Positions 25,413 through 34,333 of a stretch of 38,374 nucleotides of DNA are shown here, one piece after another; the stretch's first letter is position 1, and every line of letters begins with the position of its first letter. The stretch comes from an uncultured Muribaculaceae bacterium. GTDB lineage: Bacteria > Bacteroidota > Bacteroidia > Bacteroidales > Muribaculaceae. Under the pieces are notes generated by a model, which was not told the DNA's origin, made no database searches, and saw nothing but the letters and a program-made list of their open reading frames with translations. The stretch spans positions 1-38,374 of the forward strand of contig CAQFOZ010000024.1 in NCBI GenBank assembly GCA_948788915.1, in the 5' to 3' direction. The translations under genes and the position numbers were made by a program.

Positions 25413-26158
25413 AAATTGACTGTTATACACACACCAACAAGCATTGTTGCCTCGCAGATTAAAAAAGTTGCGCCACAGCAATCACCGGTATATCCACCGA
25501 TTCTACGCTGCATAAGATGTACAAGACCAAAGAGAATAAAAACTGGAAAAAGTACAGACAGAAAAGTTCCCGGCGCAGATAAAAACAGAGGTATCAAAGG
25601 TATGCAGCCAAACAACATATTCATGAAAAACTGAAATACAGACATCCTGGGATAACTGATTTTATTTTTAGCACCTTCGGGACGCGCATACGACAACAGA
25701 TTGACAAGCTGCGAAGCGCAGAACTTTGAAAATGGATCTATCGCGATTATTACAAGAATAATCAGGTGTGATGGTAAAGAATCAAACAATGAAATAATCA
25801 GCAGAAAATAGCAAACCAAACCGATCACTCCATAGGTCCCGATATGGGAATCCTTCATTATTCTCAGCACGCTCTCTTTGTCACGGCCTCCTCCGAAGCC
25901 GTCGCACAAATCAGCCAGTCCGTCTTCGTGCAACGCCCCAGTCAAAAGTAAGCGCGAAATTACAGCCAAAACAAGAGCCGGGAGCGTTGGGAGAATAAAT
26001 GACAGTCCGAAAAACAAACCGGCAGTTATCCCTCCGGTCAGCCATCCTGTAAAAGGCCAAAATACCACGGCCGACGTATAGGAAGACGACGGGATCTCCA
26101 TCCACTTCCAAAGAGGAATACGGGTAAATAGAGTCAAAGCTGCGGCTATCCGTTTCAT
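25409..26158 (-). CDS. cobS: Adenosylcobinamide-GDP ribazoletransferase
   Basis: CobS is the integral membrane enzyme that joins adenosylcobinamide-GDP to alpha-ribazole (phosphate). The 249-residue protein carries the divalent-metal motif EDGLADLCDGFGGGRDKE near residues 78-95 and SHIGTYGVIGL near 107, with about six hydrophobic helices and a final Gly-rich YTGDCCGA near 223. Its start shares one base with the cobT stop (TGATG). Confidence 0.95.
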   Translation of the reverse strand: MKRIAAALTLFTRIPLWKWMEIPSSSYTSAVVFWPFTGWLTGGITAGLFFGLSFILPTLPALVLAVISRLLLTGALHEDGLADLCDGFGGGRDKESVLRIMKDSHIGTYGVIGLVCYFLLIISLFDSLPSHLIILVIIAIDPFSKFCASQLVNLLSYARPEGAKNKISYPRMSVFQFFMNMLFGCIPLIPLFLSAPGTFLSVLFPVFILFGLVHLMQRRIGGYTGDCCGATFLICEATMLVGVCITVNL

Positions 26159-27198
26159 CAGAAGTATTTGGTTACATTGACCGATTGAAAACTATCCATC
26201 CGGTTAATCATTCTGACCGCAGACTCTACTATAGGATAGGCGCATACTGCGCCCGAACCTTCTCCAAGACGCAGATCAAGGTGAAGTATTGCTTTGACTC
26301 CCATCACGTCAAGCATTCTTTTATGTCCGCTTTCGTCCCCTTGATGACCGAATATGGCATAATCGAGTATTTGGGGATAAAACTGTGTTGCCGCCAATAT
26401 CACACTCGTCATAATGAAACCATCTACCAGAATAACCATACCGAGTTCAGCCGCCTGCATCATGGCACCCATTGCCATTGCCATTTCATATCCTCCGAAC
26501 CAAGCGATTTTCGCTTCCGGATTATCCTCTCCGGAATAATTGGCAATAGCTTCCGACAGAATATTGTACTTATGCCGTATACCCGGAGTGTCAAGACCGG
26601 CACCTGCCCCAATACATTTTTCCAGTTCTATTCCTGTGAAAAGATGCATCCAGACAGCCGAGGGAGATGTATTACCACTTCCCATTTCTCCGAAACTTAT
26701 GACATTGCAGCCTGTCGCGGCAAAAATATTTCTGACCACTTCGGCTCCACGCTCCACACATAGATCCAGTTCTTCAGGAGTCATAGCCGCTTCATGAAGA
26801 AAATTTCGTGTCCCTTTCCTGACTTTCTTATCTAAGATACCGTGTCCTGATGGAATGTCATAGTCTACACCCGCATCAACAAGAACAAGCTTAAATCCGT
26901 GCTGTTCACATAAGAAATTTATGCCTGCCCCTCCTTTGGAAAAGTGGCTGAGCTGTTGCCATGTCACCTCTTTTGGGGATACGCTCACTCCTTCTTCAAG
27001 AATGCCGTGATCAGCGGCAAACAAAATATTATGGGGACTGCGCAGTTCCGGAGACAGCGTCTGCTGAATAAGGCAGATCTTGCTTGCAAGTTCTTCCAGC
27101 CGCCCCAGCGATCCTTTGGGCTTGGTAAGATTATCAATCTTTTCATTTATCTCCGATTCTATCGTATGTTCAACCGGATTTATCTTAAATTTTCTCAT
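26158..27198 (-). CDS. cobT: Nicotinate-nucleotide:dimethylbenzimidazole phosphoribosyltransferase
   Basis: CobT activates the lower-ligand base to alpha-ribazole phosphate with nicotinate mononucleotide as donor. The 346-residue chain has LTKPKGSLGRLEELA near 24, ADHGILEEGVSVSPKEVT near 62, FGEMGSGNTSPSA near 169 and the catalytic Glu313 in LRLGEGSGA. No bluB, bza or other lower-ligand synthesis gene is visible, so the base must be made elsewhere or salvaged. It lies 30 bases after cobU. Confidence 0.96.
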   Translation of the reverse strand: MRKFKINPVEHTIESEINEKIDNLTKPKGSLGRLEELASKICLIQQTLSPELRSPHNILFAADHGILEEGVSVSPKEVTWQQLSHFSKGGAGINFLCEQHGFKLVLVDAGVDYDIPSGHGILDKKVRKGTRNFLHEAAMTPEELDLCVERGAEVVRNIFAATGCNVISFGEMGSGNTSPSAVWMHLFTGIELEKCIGAGAGLDTPGIRHKYNILSEAIANYSGEDNPEAKIAWFGGYEMAMAMGAMMQAAELGMVILVDGFIMTSVILAATQFYPQILDYAIFGHQGDESGHKRMLDVMGVKAILHLDLRLGEGSGAVCAYPIVESAVRMINRMDSFQSVNVTKYF

Positions 27199-27228
27199 AA
27201 TTTAGAAACAGTTTACCCTTAGAGTATG

Positions 27229-27774
27229 TTAGCCTTTAATTTTAACCGGTATTCCCGAAACCATCATATATACTTCATCAGCAATTGAACTGACATACTG
27301 ATTTATCATACCCTGCAAATCTGCAAATTTACGCTGTAACGCATTTGGACTAACTCCCCCCAACCCTATTTCATTGGTAACAATAATAAATATGACTCCC
27401 GATTCTTTCAATAAATCAATCTGACGTTTAAGCGCAGAAAACGCTTCATCGGTATTTTCATTCTTTTCAAACAGCCAATTGGTTGCCCAAAGAGTAAGAC
27501 AATCGACAAGTACAATCTCATTGGGGGAGAATTTTAATCCTTCAATACTTAACGGAGCCTCAATATTCCTCCAGCGAGTACTTCTGCGGTCTTGATGGAT
27601 CTTGACTCTTCTTCGCATCTCTTCATCAAATACTCTGGCTGTAGCAAGATATGTTGGATGAGAAGATTTATCTAACGCCATGTTTTCAGCAAAAACGCTT
27701 TTACCACTGCGCTGGCCACCTGTAACCATTATGATTCTCGGTGATTTCTCTTTATTGTCAAACGCTTTATCCAT
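27229..27774 (-). CDS. cobU: Adenosylcobinamide kinase / guanylyltransferase
   Basis: CobU phosphorylates adenosylcobinamide and then transfers GMP to it. In the 181-residue reading the P-loop GGQRSGKS is at residues 19-26 and the guanylylated His60 sits in KIHQDRRSTRW; VDCLTLWATNWL near 89 and TNEIGLGGVSPN near 134 follow. The start is uncertain: the ATG at 27774 lies 46 bases inside the PepSY gene and gives a complete first strand RIIMVTGG, while the ATG at 27729 overlaps the PepSY stop as TAATG, the coupling used elsewhere in this locus, but leaves only MVTGG before the loop. I keep the longer form. Confidence 0.93.
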   Translation of the reverse strand: MDKAFDNKEKSPRIIMVTGGQRSGKSVFAENMALDKSSHPTYLATARVFDEEMRRRVKIHQDRRSTRWRNIEAPLSIEGLKFSPNEIVLVDCLTLWATNWLFEKNENTDEAFSALKRQIDLLKESGVIFIIVTNEIGLGGVSPNALQRKFADLQGMINQYVSSIADEVYMMVSGIPVKIKG

Positions 27775-28808
27775 AAATAGTAGCCACTTATAGGTAAAAT
27801 AGCTCCGATTATTACGCAGAGAAGATAAACGATTTTAGTCACCCAGCCAAGCCATGAACCTATATGAAGTGAGTAGATCCAACCCTTGATGCGGTTAGAC
27901 TCACTTTTATCCATATAGGGAATAACCTCTTTAATCATACCGTTATCAGGGTTGATTTTATAAGTGGTTGCAGCCTGCTGGTTGCCCCATCCTCCAATTA
28001 TAACATCAGCTTCATTCTGATACATTCGGATTTCATTCTGTCTATTCTCAGAAAGAATCAGAGAATAAGCTGTCTCCCATGCCGCAAAGTTTTCTGCCGG
28101 GGTTTTATGGCTTGATGATTTGGGAGCCTCTGTCCCTAATGTGGTGTAGAAAGCAGTTCGATACCATCCGAATGACCAGTTAAGTCCCGTAATTATACAA
28201 ATTACTAAAACCAATGTACTTATGACACCACCTACACTATGAAAGTCAAACCAAAACCGATAAGATCCCTTATCTGTAGAAATTGTAAGTCTGTTTTTTA
28301 ATTGACCTTTGGACGGCCACCAAACAATCAGACCGGAGAGTATGATGAGTAATAATGAAATGGAGGTGATTCCAATAATCAGTTTCCCCGTCTTGGCTCC
28401 GAATGCTCCTTCTGCCTTTGACTTGCCAAACAAACGTCTATGGGCGGCACTTGCCAATTTGAAAATTTCTGCCCGTTCATATTTACCTATGACCTTGCCG
28501 GTATATTGGTCTACCCACAATGCAGCCATTGCAGGTTTGGCAAGCATGACCTTATATGCATGTTCTGAATCAGGATAAGTTGTCACACCGACAATCCGGT
28601 TACTTCCATCCAGATACGTTTCAGTTGATTTAAGAATCGAATCTAATGGCAATGGAATTCTTCCATTGGAAGAGACTTCTGCCTGCCCGATATGACCGAA
28701 ATCCTTCTCAAAAATAAGAATTGCTCCGGACAAACAAATAAGAGTGACCACCAGTCCAAATGGTACAGACAGCCACAAGTGCAATTGTTTGGAAATCTTT
28801 TTTATCAT
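27729..28808 (-). CDS. PepSY-TM family inner-membrane protein under cobalamin riboswitch control
   Basis: The 359-residue protein has four membrane helices (about 13-33, 146-166, 195-215, 320-345) with conserved His residues at their ends (KQLHLW, SAAHRRLFG, FDFHSVGG, YSLHIGSW), the pattern of PepSY-TM proteins that may bind heme and reduce metals or siderophores. XusC of Bacteroides, which works with the DUF4374 lipoprotein XusB, is of this type. Placement first in a riboswitch-led cob operon suggests a role in corrinoid handling, perhaps reduction of the cobalt after uptake. The ATG at 28808 is preferred over a TTG six bases upstream. That role is inference; the family match is firm. Confidence 0.88.
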   Translation of the reverse strand: MIKKISKQLHLWLSVPFGLVVTLICLSGAILIFEKDFGHIGQAEVSSNGRIPLPLDSILKSTETYLDGSNRIVGVTTYPDSEHAYKVMLAKPAMAALWVDQYTGKVIGKYERAEIFKLASAAHRRLFGKSKAEGAFGAKTGKLIIGITSISLLLIILSGLIVWWPSKGQLKNRLTISTDKGSYRFWFDFHSVGGVISTLVLVICIITGLNWSFGWYRTAFYTTLGTEAPKSSSHKTPAENFAAWETAYSLILSENRQNEIRMYQNEADVIIGGWGNQQAATTYKINPDNGMIKEVIPYMDKSESNRIKGWIYSLHIGSWLGWVTKIVYLLCVIIGAILPISGYYLWIKRLTIKRNHRES

Positions 28809-28850
28809 AGCCAATTATTTTATTCCAGAAATAATCATTCTAAAAAACGT

Positions 28851-29015
28851 CGTTAGGCAGGTTTCCTGACTTAGCCCATACTTTACCGGCCTTCCCTCTT
28901 TACAGAAGTGACCATAATTGGAAGATAATTAGGGGCTTTACAGTAGCTGGCACTGTCCCGGACTCTCACCGGGTTCCCTCACACAGACATTTAATATCTA
29001 TTCACCTAACGGCAA
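28851..29015 (-). promoter_or_regulatory. Cobalamin riboswitch ahead of the PepSY-cobUTSC operon
   Basis: Read on the minus strand, P1 is formed by CGTTAGG near 29011 and CCTAACG near 28851-28857. Between them lie GAGGGAACCCGGTGAGAGTC, the ACAGTGCCAGCTACTGTAA box, AGAGGGAAGGCCGG and the B12-box end GTCAGGAAACCTGCC. The 3' strand of P1 is followed after three bases by TTTTTT (about 28848-28843), so P1 itself may act as the terminator stem. A TAACTTCG element (29025-29018), one base off the -7 consensus, lies just upstream. Confidence 0.95.
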
Positions 29016-29246
29016 TACGAAGTTAATAAATTTCCATGAAATTCATGACGCGTAATACTATAAATGATTTCTAAGTAAGTATTCAAATTTAAATGATAGT
29101 AAATGTTTTAAAATCTTTTATACTTGCTTATAGTGAATATTTACACAGAAAACAGTGCTGTCTCACAAAATAAGATATCGGGGACTACAGGAAACACAGA
29201 CCTCTATCTTTTCAGAGCATAAAATGACAAAAGGTATTATTACTTT
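29016..29246. other. AT-rich intergenic region between the phosphate transporter and riboswitch
   Basis: No open frame of note is present. AAGTAAGTA near 29072 and TACTTGCTT near 29126 form a loose inverted repeat with one mismatch that might help end transcription of the phosphate transporter. A possible -7 element for the riboswitch lies at its left edge. Confidence 0.4.
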
Positions 29247-31529
29247 TTATATGCTCTTGACAACAGAATAATCCCTTTGTGTCCTGAAATTAGAATCAAG
29301 TAGTTTTGCAAAAGCCCTTAAATATTTCTTTATGGATGAAACCATTTCCTGAGTCTCCTGAAGCATGTTTACATAAACGTACAACACAGCGACTGATGAT
29401 GCGTCACCCTCTCGTAATTGGTCATGAACCTTGTGATATATATCCGATATGGTATTTTTTATATCTTCACACTGCTTTCGAAGAGTGCCTATTGTTTCAG
29501 TATTTCCTGATTTCATAAGCTCTATTGTATCATTAAACAATACACTTACTTGAGTGCGCACAAACTCATATTCGGGTAGACAATCTGCCGGCAACGGCAT
29601 AAAGTTATTCTCAACATGCTCTTTGCATACTTCATTAATCCTCCGGAGATTATACAGAATACTCATACAGCAGTTATTGCTTAGATAGAACCAGGTACTT
29701 TTTTCTATTGCCATCTCACGCGTAAGATTGCGCAAACACAGTGTTTCCTTTCTACGGGTGTTTTTCAAGACAGTTTTCTGTCTGAAAAGATCAGCATCTG
29801 TTTTTACAAGCATTCTTGAATTTTCATTTACAAATGCCGCAGTAGTATCACGGTATTTTTTCTCTGCGTAAATCATAAACTTCTGCTGCTGTTCGGTAAT
29901 ATACATCATCAGCAACGGCCAGGACTGTTTTTTATCTCTGGTGGAAATGATAGTCTGAAATAGTGCATCACCATTATCCTCTTCCACTTTCTTTCTGAAT
30001 CTGCGATTACTGTTGACAATAATAAGTATTGTAAGAGCTGCCAATACAAACATTATCCAGTGTCCACCATAATACATTGCCGCAACAATGAGTCCTGCCC
30101 CAATAAAAGCGACACCTGCAGTGAGGAACCATCCCCCGATTACAGAAATAACCCCGGTGATACGGAACACAGCGCTTTCGCGTCCCCATGCCCTGTCTGC
30201 AAGAGAAGTACCCATCGCTACCATAAAAGTAACGAATGTTGTTGAAAGAGGTAACCTGAACGAGGTACCAAGAGCAATCAGCGCACCGGCAAGAACCAGG
30301 TTTATCGAACCACGTATCAAATCAAAAGCCGCACCCTGATCCATAATGGTCTCATCAGTATTAAATCTACGGTTAAACCATTCACGTACACGTAAAGGAG
30401 TCACCCGTCTTATCCACGAAATCAATGACAATGTCCATCGTACCAGTTTTCGGGCAATCCTTGAAGACCCGAACATCTCATCTCCTCCCTGCTGACTCCC
30501 AAGCCCTATTTCTGTTTTTGTTACATTCCTTGCTTTTTTCGACGATGCAAGTGATACTACCATAATGAGTCCGGCTCCTATCAGAAAATATATGGGAGTG
30601 TCAGAATTGTTGTTCAAAGAACCCATTAGAAATCCGTGTGGATCACCTGTTCCGTTTGCAACATAATCCTGATATGAGGCAAGACCGCTCAATGGCACTC
30701 CTATAAAGTTTACCAAATCATTTCCTGCGAATGCCATAGCCAATGAGAATGTCCCCATCAGCACAATCACTTTCAATACATTTATTTTGCATGCATGTAA
30801 TATTTGCATTAAGAATGTGGATGCCACAAAACATGACAGAATTATAATTTCCGTATTATCACTTATCCATGCTTTTACATCCGGTGTCATAAATGCCAGA
30901 TCTTTTGCTCCCTTAATAATAAGGAAATAAACAATTGCAGTGACACACAATCCTCCAAAAATACCGATCTTCCATTTCAGCCGGCTTCTATAATTAAATG
31001 TGAATATCGTTCTTGAAAGGAATTGGACTAATGTGCCAAACACAAATGCTATGGCTACAGAAAGGAATATTCCCAGAATTATAGACAATGCCTTTTCGGT
31101 ATTCATCAGATCATTAAAACCTAAATCAATACCCCCTGCCATTTTGATAAGAGCCACAACAAAAGTAGCGCCTAAAAGCTCAAATACCATTGAGACGGTT
31201 GTTGATGTAGGCATACCCAGTGTATTGAATACGTCAAGAAGAATAATATCCGTAACCATCACTGCCATGAAAATGCAGATAAGATCATAGAAAGAAAAGT
31301 GCTCGGGTCTGAAAATCCCATGACGGGCTATGTCCATCATCCCGTTACTCATAGACGCACCTATGAACACCCCTATGGAGGCAACAATCAAAATCACCTT
31401 GAAAGAAGCCGCCTTGGATCCGATTGCAGAATTAATAAAGTTGACGGCATCATTACTCACGCCTACAGACAGATCAAAGATTGCCAGCAGGAACAAAAAG
31501 ATCACTACACAAAGAAACAGTATCTCCAT
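29247..31529 (-). CDS. PiT-family inorganic phosphate transporter with PhoU-like C-terminal domain
   Basis: The 760-residue protein should import phosphate with a cation. The two inverted PiT signatures are seen at residues 21-37 (SVGVSNDAVNFINSAIG) and near 266-282 (FAGNDLVNFIGVPLSG), and there are ten or more membrane helices up to about residue 515. The last 230 residues are soluble and helical, resembling PhoU, a regulator of phosphate uptake and PhoR signalling; such PiT-PhoU fusions occur in Bacteroidetes. It lies 174 bases after a PhoB/PhoR-like pair in the same direction, which suggests phosphate-responsive control. A TATTTTTG -7-like element on the minus strand at 31594-31587 lies in that gap. 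Confidence 0.9.
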   Translation of the reverse strand: MEILFLCVVIFLFLLAIFDLSVGVSNDAVNFINSAIGSKAASFKVILIVASIGVFIGASMSNGMMDIARHGIFRPEHFSFYDLICIFMAVMVTDIILLDVFNTLGMPTSTTVSMVFELLGATFVVALIKMAGGIDLGFNDLMNTEKALSIILGIFLSVAIAFVFGTLVQFLSRTIFTFNYRSRLKWKIGIFGGLCVTAIVYFLIIKGAKDLAFMTPDVKAWISDNTEIIILSCFVASTFLMQILHACKINVLKVIVLMGTFSLAMAFAGNDLVNFIGVPLSGLASYQDYVANGTGDPHGFLMGSLNNNSDTPIYFLIGAGLIMVVSLASSKKARNVTKTEIGLGSQQGGDEMFGSSRIARKLVRWTLSLISWIRRVTPLRVREWFNRRFNTDETIMDQGAAFDLIRGSINLVLAGALIALGTSFRLPLSTTFVTFMVAMGTSLADRAWGRESAVFRITGVISVIGGWFLTAGVAFIGAGLIVAAMYYGGHWIMFVLAALTILIIVNSNRRFRKKVEEDNGDALFQTIISTRDKKQSWPLLMMYITEQQQKFMIYAEKKYRDTTAAFVNENSRMLVKTDADLFRQKTVLKNTRRKETLCLRNLTREMAIEKSTWFYLSNNCCMSILYNLRRINEVCKEHVENNFMPLPADCLPEYEFVRTQVSVLFNDTIELMKSGNTETIGTLRKQCEDIKNTISDIYHKVHDQLREGDASSVAVLYVYVNMLQETQEMVSSIKKYLRAFAKLLDSNFRTQRDYSVVKSI

Positions 31530-31586
31530 ATGTTAACTTAATATACTTTTTAACAAAGTAATCAAGAAAACATTTCATGAATATTT

Positions 31587-31594
31587 CAAAAATA
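31587..31594 (-). promoter_or_regulatory. Possible -7 element before the phosphate transporter
   Basis: TATTTTTG on the minus strand fits TAnnTTTG and would give a leader of about 55 bases. No TTTG is found 19 bases upstream, and the region is AT-rich, so a chance match is possible. Confidence 0.35.
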
Positions 31595-31703
31595 TAATAT
31601 TATTATGAAATAAACCGGCCGGAATAACAGTCATGAATCCAACATAATTATGAAACTGTTTAGGTTTATTTTCGAGGAATTTTGAGAATATTTTGGATAG
31701 ATT

Positions 31704-33176
31704 CTACTCGTCTCTTCCTGTACCTACGGTGTGTTTTGGCAATGTTATCCTGAACGATAGCCCTCCGGTTCTCAGATTCTCAGCCACAATGTTTCCTCCA
31801 TGTATTTTTACCGCATTCTTAACAATCGACAATCCCAACCCGGTACCACCGGCAGCTCTTGAACGACCTTTGTCTATCCGATAAAAACGCTCAAACACCC
31901 TTTCCAGATGTTCCGGCGGTATTCCACAACCATTATCTGATACTGACAAAACAATTTTATCATTAAGGCAATATTCAATACCAAGTCTTATTTTTGATCC
32001 TCCACTATATGCAATCGCATTGTCTATCAGGTTATAAAAGACCGACTCCAGTAATGATGGATTACCGTATATCTTTATTTCTCTGTCAATACCATTTTCG
32101 ATTACCATCCCCTTTGATTCAGCTGTCAGTTGCCTGTCAATAACAACAGAATCAATTATATCTGACAGATTGACATATTCTTTTATAATTGAATCTTTGC
32201 CGTCATCCATTCTTGTAATTAGTGCCACATCCGCCAACAATCGTTCCAATCTTTCCGTATTCAATAAACTTCTACGAAGAAACAGATTCGTTTGCTCTTC
32301 ACTCATATTCTTATGTGATAGCAATGTTTCCACACAAATACGAATGGAAGCTACCGGAGTTTTAAGTTCGTGGTTAATATTATTGGTCAGTTGCTTCTTT
32401 ATCCGTTCCTTCTCCATCTGCTCGTGCATAGCAGCGCGATGTTCCAATTCCCGGTCATGATTTGCCTTTTGCAGTTTTGCATACAACCTTACAATATGAT
32501 TCGAGATCTCTCCAAGCTCATCATGCGGAAAAGGTTCGACATCCGATATCTTACCACCATTCTCTACATTCTCTGCAAATTTATTAAGACGTTGGATATG
32601 CAAACCTACACGCCTTGTGGCAAAGTATCCCAGCACACACATGACTGCGGTTATTATTCCCATCACCCATAGAAATCCATAGTCAGCCTGCAATAGAGTA
32701 CTTAGAGAAACCGAATATGGAATTGCCGTGCGTACAATAAAACCGCTATCTCCCCTTTTGGCCGAATAGAAATAATAATTGCCATCACTCTCGCTTTGAC
32801 GGCGCACGGAATACCCGGTACCGGATTTTAACGCCTGTTTTATTTCTTCTCTTCCAAGGTGATTTGTTCCGGGAAGAGTTTCAAGAGCATTATCATACAC
32901 AATGTGTCCGCTATCGGATATTATACTCATTCTGATGTTATCAAGAGGATAGAATTCTTTCAGGCTGATTGCTGCAGGTTCATATCCTTCTTCAAGCTCC
33001 GTGAGTATATAAGTATTGATAAGTTGAAGCTTTGTATTGATTTCATCGCCCTTAAACACTTTTTCTCTGTGATACTGAAATACGACAAAGCTGCCCACAA
33101 GCAAAACCGAGTAAGCAAGTAACCATACAAACAGTCGTTGCGGGTATGTAAGTCTATTCAACAAATACATAGCCAT
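31704..33176 (-). CDS. Sensor histidine kinase, PhoR-like
   Basis: The 490-residue kinase has two membrane segments (about 14-34 and 167-187) around a periplasmic sensor of about 130 residues, a HAMP-like linker, and the phospho-acceptor His269 in NHELKTPVASI. The ATP-binding part has the N box LIDNAIAYSGG, G1 SDNGCGIPP and G2 GGTGLGLSIVKNAVKIHGG near 445. It phosphorylates the response regulator encoded just upstream, whose gene it overlaps by 23 bases. The phosphate signal is inferred from the PiT gene downstream; the sensor domain itself gives no specific clue. A second ATG two codons in is an equal start candidate. Confidence 0.9.
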   Translation of the reverse strand: MAMYLLNRLTYPQRLFVWLLAYSVLLVGSFVVFQYHREKVFKGDEINTKLQLINTYILTELEEGYEPAAISLKEFYPLDNIRMSIISDSGHIVYDNALETLPGTNHLGREEIKQALKSGTGYSVRRQSESDGNYYFYSAKRGDSGFIVRTAIPYSVSLSTLLQADYGFLWVMGIITAVMCVLGYFATRRVGLHIQRLNKFAENVENGGKISDVEPFPHDELGEISNHIVRLYAKLQKANHDRELEHRAAMHEQMEKERIKKQLTNNINHELKTPVASIRICVETLLSHKNMSEEQTNLFLRRSLLNTERLERLLADVALITRMDDGKDSIIKEYVNLSDIIDSVVIDRQLTAESKGMVIENGIDREIKIYGNPSLLESVFYNLIDNAIAYSGGSKIRLGIEYCLNDKIVLSVSDNGCGIPPEHLERVFERFYRIDKGRSRAAGGTGLGLSIVKNAVKIHGGNIVAENLRTGGLSFRITLPKHTVGTGRDE

Positions 33177-33846
33177 ATCCGGACCGTGTTACAATATTTT
33201 TTCCATATGTGCCGATTTTCTGACGTATACGTGTAACATTGACATCTATAACCCTATCAAGCACCACAACTTCATCAGACCATATCTCCTTAAGCAAATC
33301 AGTCCTGGAAAATATTCGACCTCGGTTTGATACAAGTTTCAATAAAATTTCAAATTCTTTTTTCGGCATTTTTACCTCTTTTCCGTCAACGGTGCATGTT
33401 CTGTTTTTAACAGAAAGAACCAATCCCTTGTATGAAACCAAGTCTGCCTCACTTTGAGAAGCCGGATTGCATGACGTTCTCCTCAACACAGCCCGGACTC
33501 TGGCCAAAACCTCTTTAAGCGAATAAGGTTTCATTATATAGTCGTCGGCTCCAAGATCAAACCCTTCTATCATATCTTCTTCAGAGTCTTTGGCAGTACA
33601 GAATATTATCGGCACAGATGCTGTCACAGGATTCGATTTCAATATTTTTGCAAGCTGAATACCTGAAATTTCACCCATCATTATATCAAGCAGAATCAAA
33701 TCAAAACTTGCAAGGTTAAGAGAAAGTGCCTCCTCGGAGCTATATGCCCTTTCGACCATATATCCCTCTGCTTCGAGATTGAATCCAAGTCCGTCACACA
33801 AAGCCTCCTCATCGTCTACTACAAGTATTCTTTTTGGTGTTCCCAT
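33154..33846 (-). CDS. OmpR/PhoB-family response regulator
   Basis: The 230-residue regulator has a receiver domain with Asp11-Asp12 (VVDDEE), the phosphorylated Asp54 (ILLDIMMG), Thr84 and Lys86 (FCTAKD), followed by a winged-helix DNA-binding domain (about 130-230) with MPKKEFEILLKLVSNRGR and the recognition helix VIDVNVTRIRQKIG. It likely controls the phosphate genes after it. The start codon lies only five bases beyond a TAACTTTG -7 element, so the mRNA may be leaderless. Confidence 0.92.
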   Translation of the reverse strand: MGTPKRILVVDDEEALCDGLGFNLEAEGYMVERAYSSEEALSLNLASFDLILLDIMMGEISGIQLAKILKSNPVTASVPIIFCTAKDSEEDMIEGFDLGADDYIMKPYSLKEVLARVRAVLRRTSCNPASQSEADLVSYKGLVLSVKNRTCTVDGKEVKMPKKEFEILLKLVSNRGRIFSRTDLLKEIWSDEVVVLDRVIDVNVTRIRQKIGTYGKNIVTRSGYGYVFVE

Positions 33847-33850
33847 AAAG

Positions 33851-33858
33851 CAAAGTTA
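33851..33858 (-). promoter_or_regulatory. -7 element directly before the response regulator start
   Basis: TAACTTTG on the minus strand is a full TAnnTTTG match and is followed by CTTT and then the ATG at 33846. The predicted start point falls on or next to the start codon. A clear -33 TTTG is not seen. Confidence 0.55.
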
Positions 33859-33926
33859 CGTATAATAGTTTGATTAAATACCCTATATCCGAAATTTCAT
33901 AAAAGTTTAACAACCTTAAGAGTGTG

Positions 33927-33958
33927 TTTGGAGCTCATAACATTTATATGTATTTTTG
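33927..33958 (+). promoter_or_regulatory. Promoter of the LytTR gene
   Basis: TTTG (33927-33930), a 20-base spacer and TATTTTTG (33951-33958) fit the Bacteroidetes consensus with one extra spacer base. Only CGT separates it from the ATG at 33962, so the transcript probably begins at the start codon. Confidence 0.65.
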
Positions 33959-33961
33959 CGT

Positions 33962-34333
33962 ATGGAATTGCTGAGAATACATACAGCCAATGAATTGGTA
34001 AGAGTTTCAGCCGACGAGATCCTATATGTGCTCGCAGATGGCAACTACTCTGACATGATTATGGTGTCAGGAGCAAAACACACATTCACTTTCCAGATCC
34101 ACTATTTTGAAGAGTTGTTCAACAAACTGGAAGACAACCCTTTCTTAAGAGTTACAAGGAGTCTGATAGTAAACGTACGACATGTATATTTAATTAATAT
34201 AAACGACCGCATTATAAAATTCGGAGGGAAGAATGTAGATGCGAATGTGCCTATTTTAAGATTGGGACGCGATTCATTGAAGAAGTTTAAAGAATTTATG
34301 GCTGACTATGACGAAAGATCCAAACATAATTGA
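33962..34333 (+). CDS. LytTR-domain-only transcription regulator
   Basis: The 123-residue protein is a single LytTR DNA-binding domain: EILYVLADGNYSDMIMVSG near 20, HYFEELFNKLEDNPFLRVTR near 51 and VNVRHVYLININD near 75, with a short charged tail. There is no receiver domain, so it is not a classical response regulator. An in-frame TTG six bases upstream is rejected because it lies in the -7 element. It overlaps the next gene by 26 bases. LytTR-only regulators paired with a membrane protein form known LytTR regulatory systems in Firmicutes, where the partner inhibits the regulator; the same arrangement may apply here. Confidence 0.88.
   Translation: MELLRIHTANELVRVSADEILYVLADGNYSDMIMVSGAKHTFTFQIHYFEELFNKLEDNPFLRVTRSLIVNVRHVYLININDRIIKFGGKNVDANVPILRLGRDSLKKFKEFMADYDERSKHN

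Noticed and set aside
25413..25481. N-terminal extension of CobC into cobS
   Set aside because: The RHT motif begins right after the ATG at 25412, which overlaps the cobS stop as ATGA; the extension is cobS read in another frame.
26185..26763. 192-codon plus-strand frame inside cobT
   Set aside because: Antisense to a highly conserved enzyme; residue composition is not protein-like.
29041..29246. Possible terminator or small RNA in the AT-rich gap
   Set aside because: Only a loose inverted repeat with a long loop; no promoter or U-tract to support a feature.
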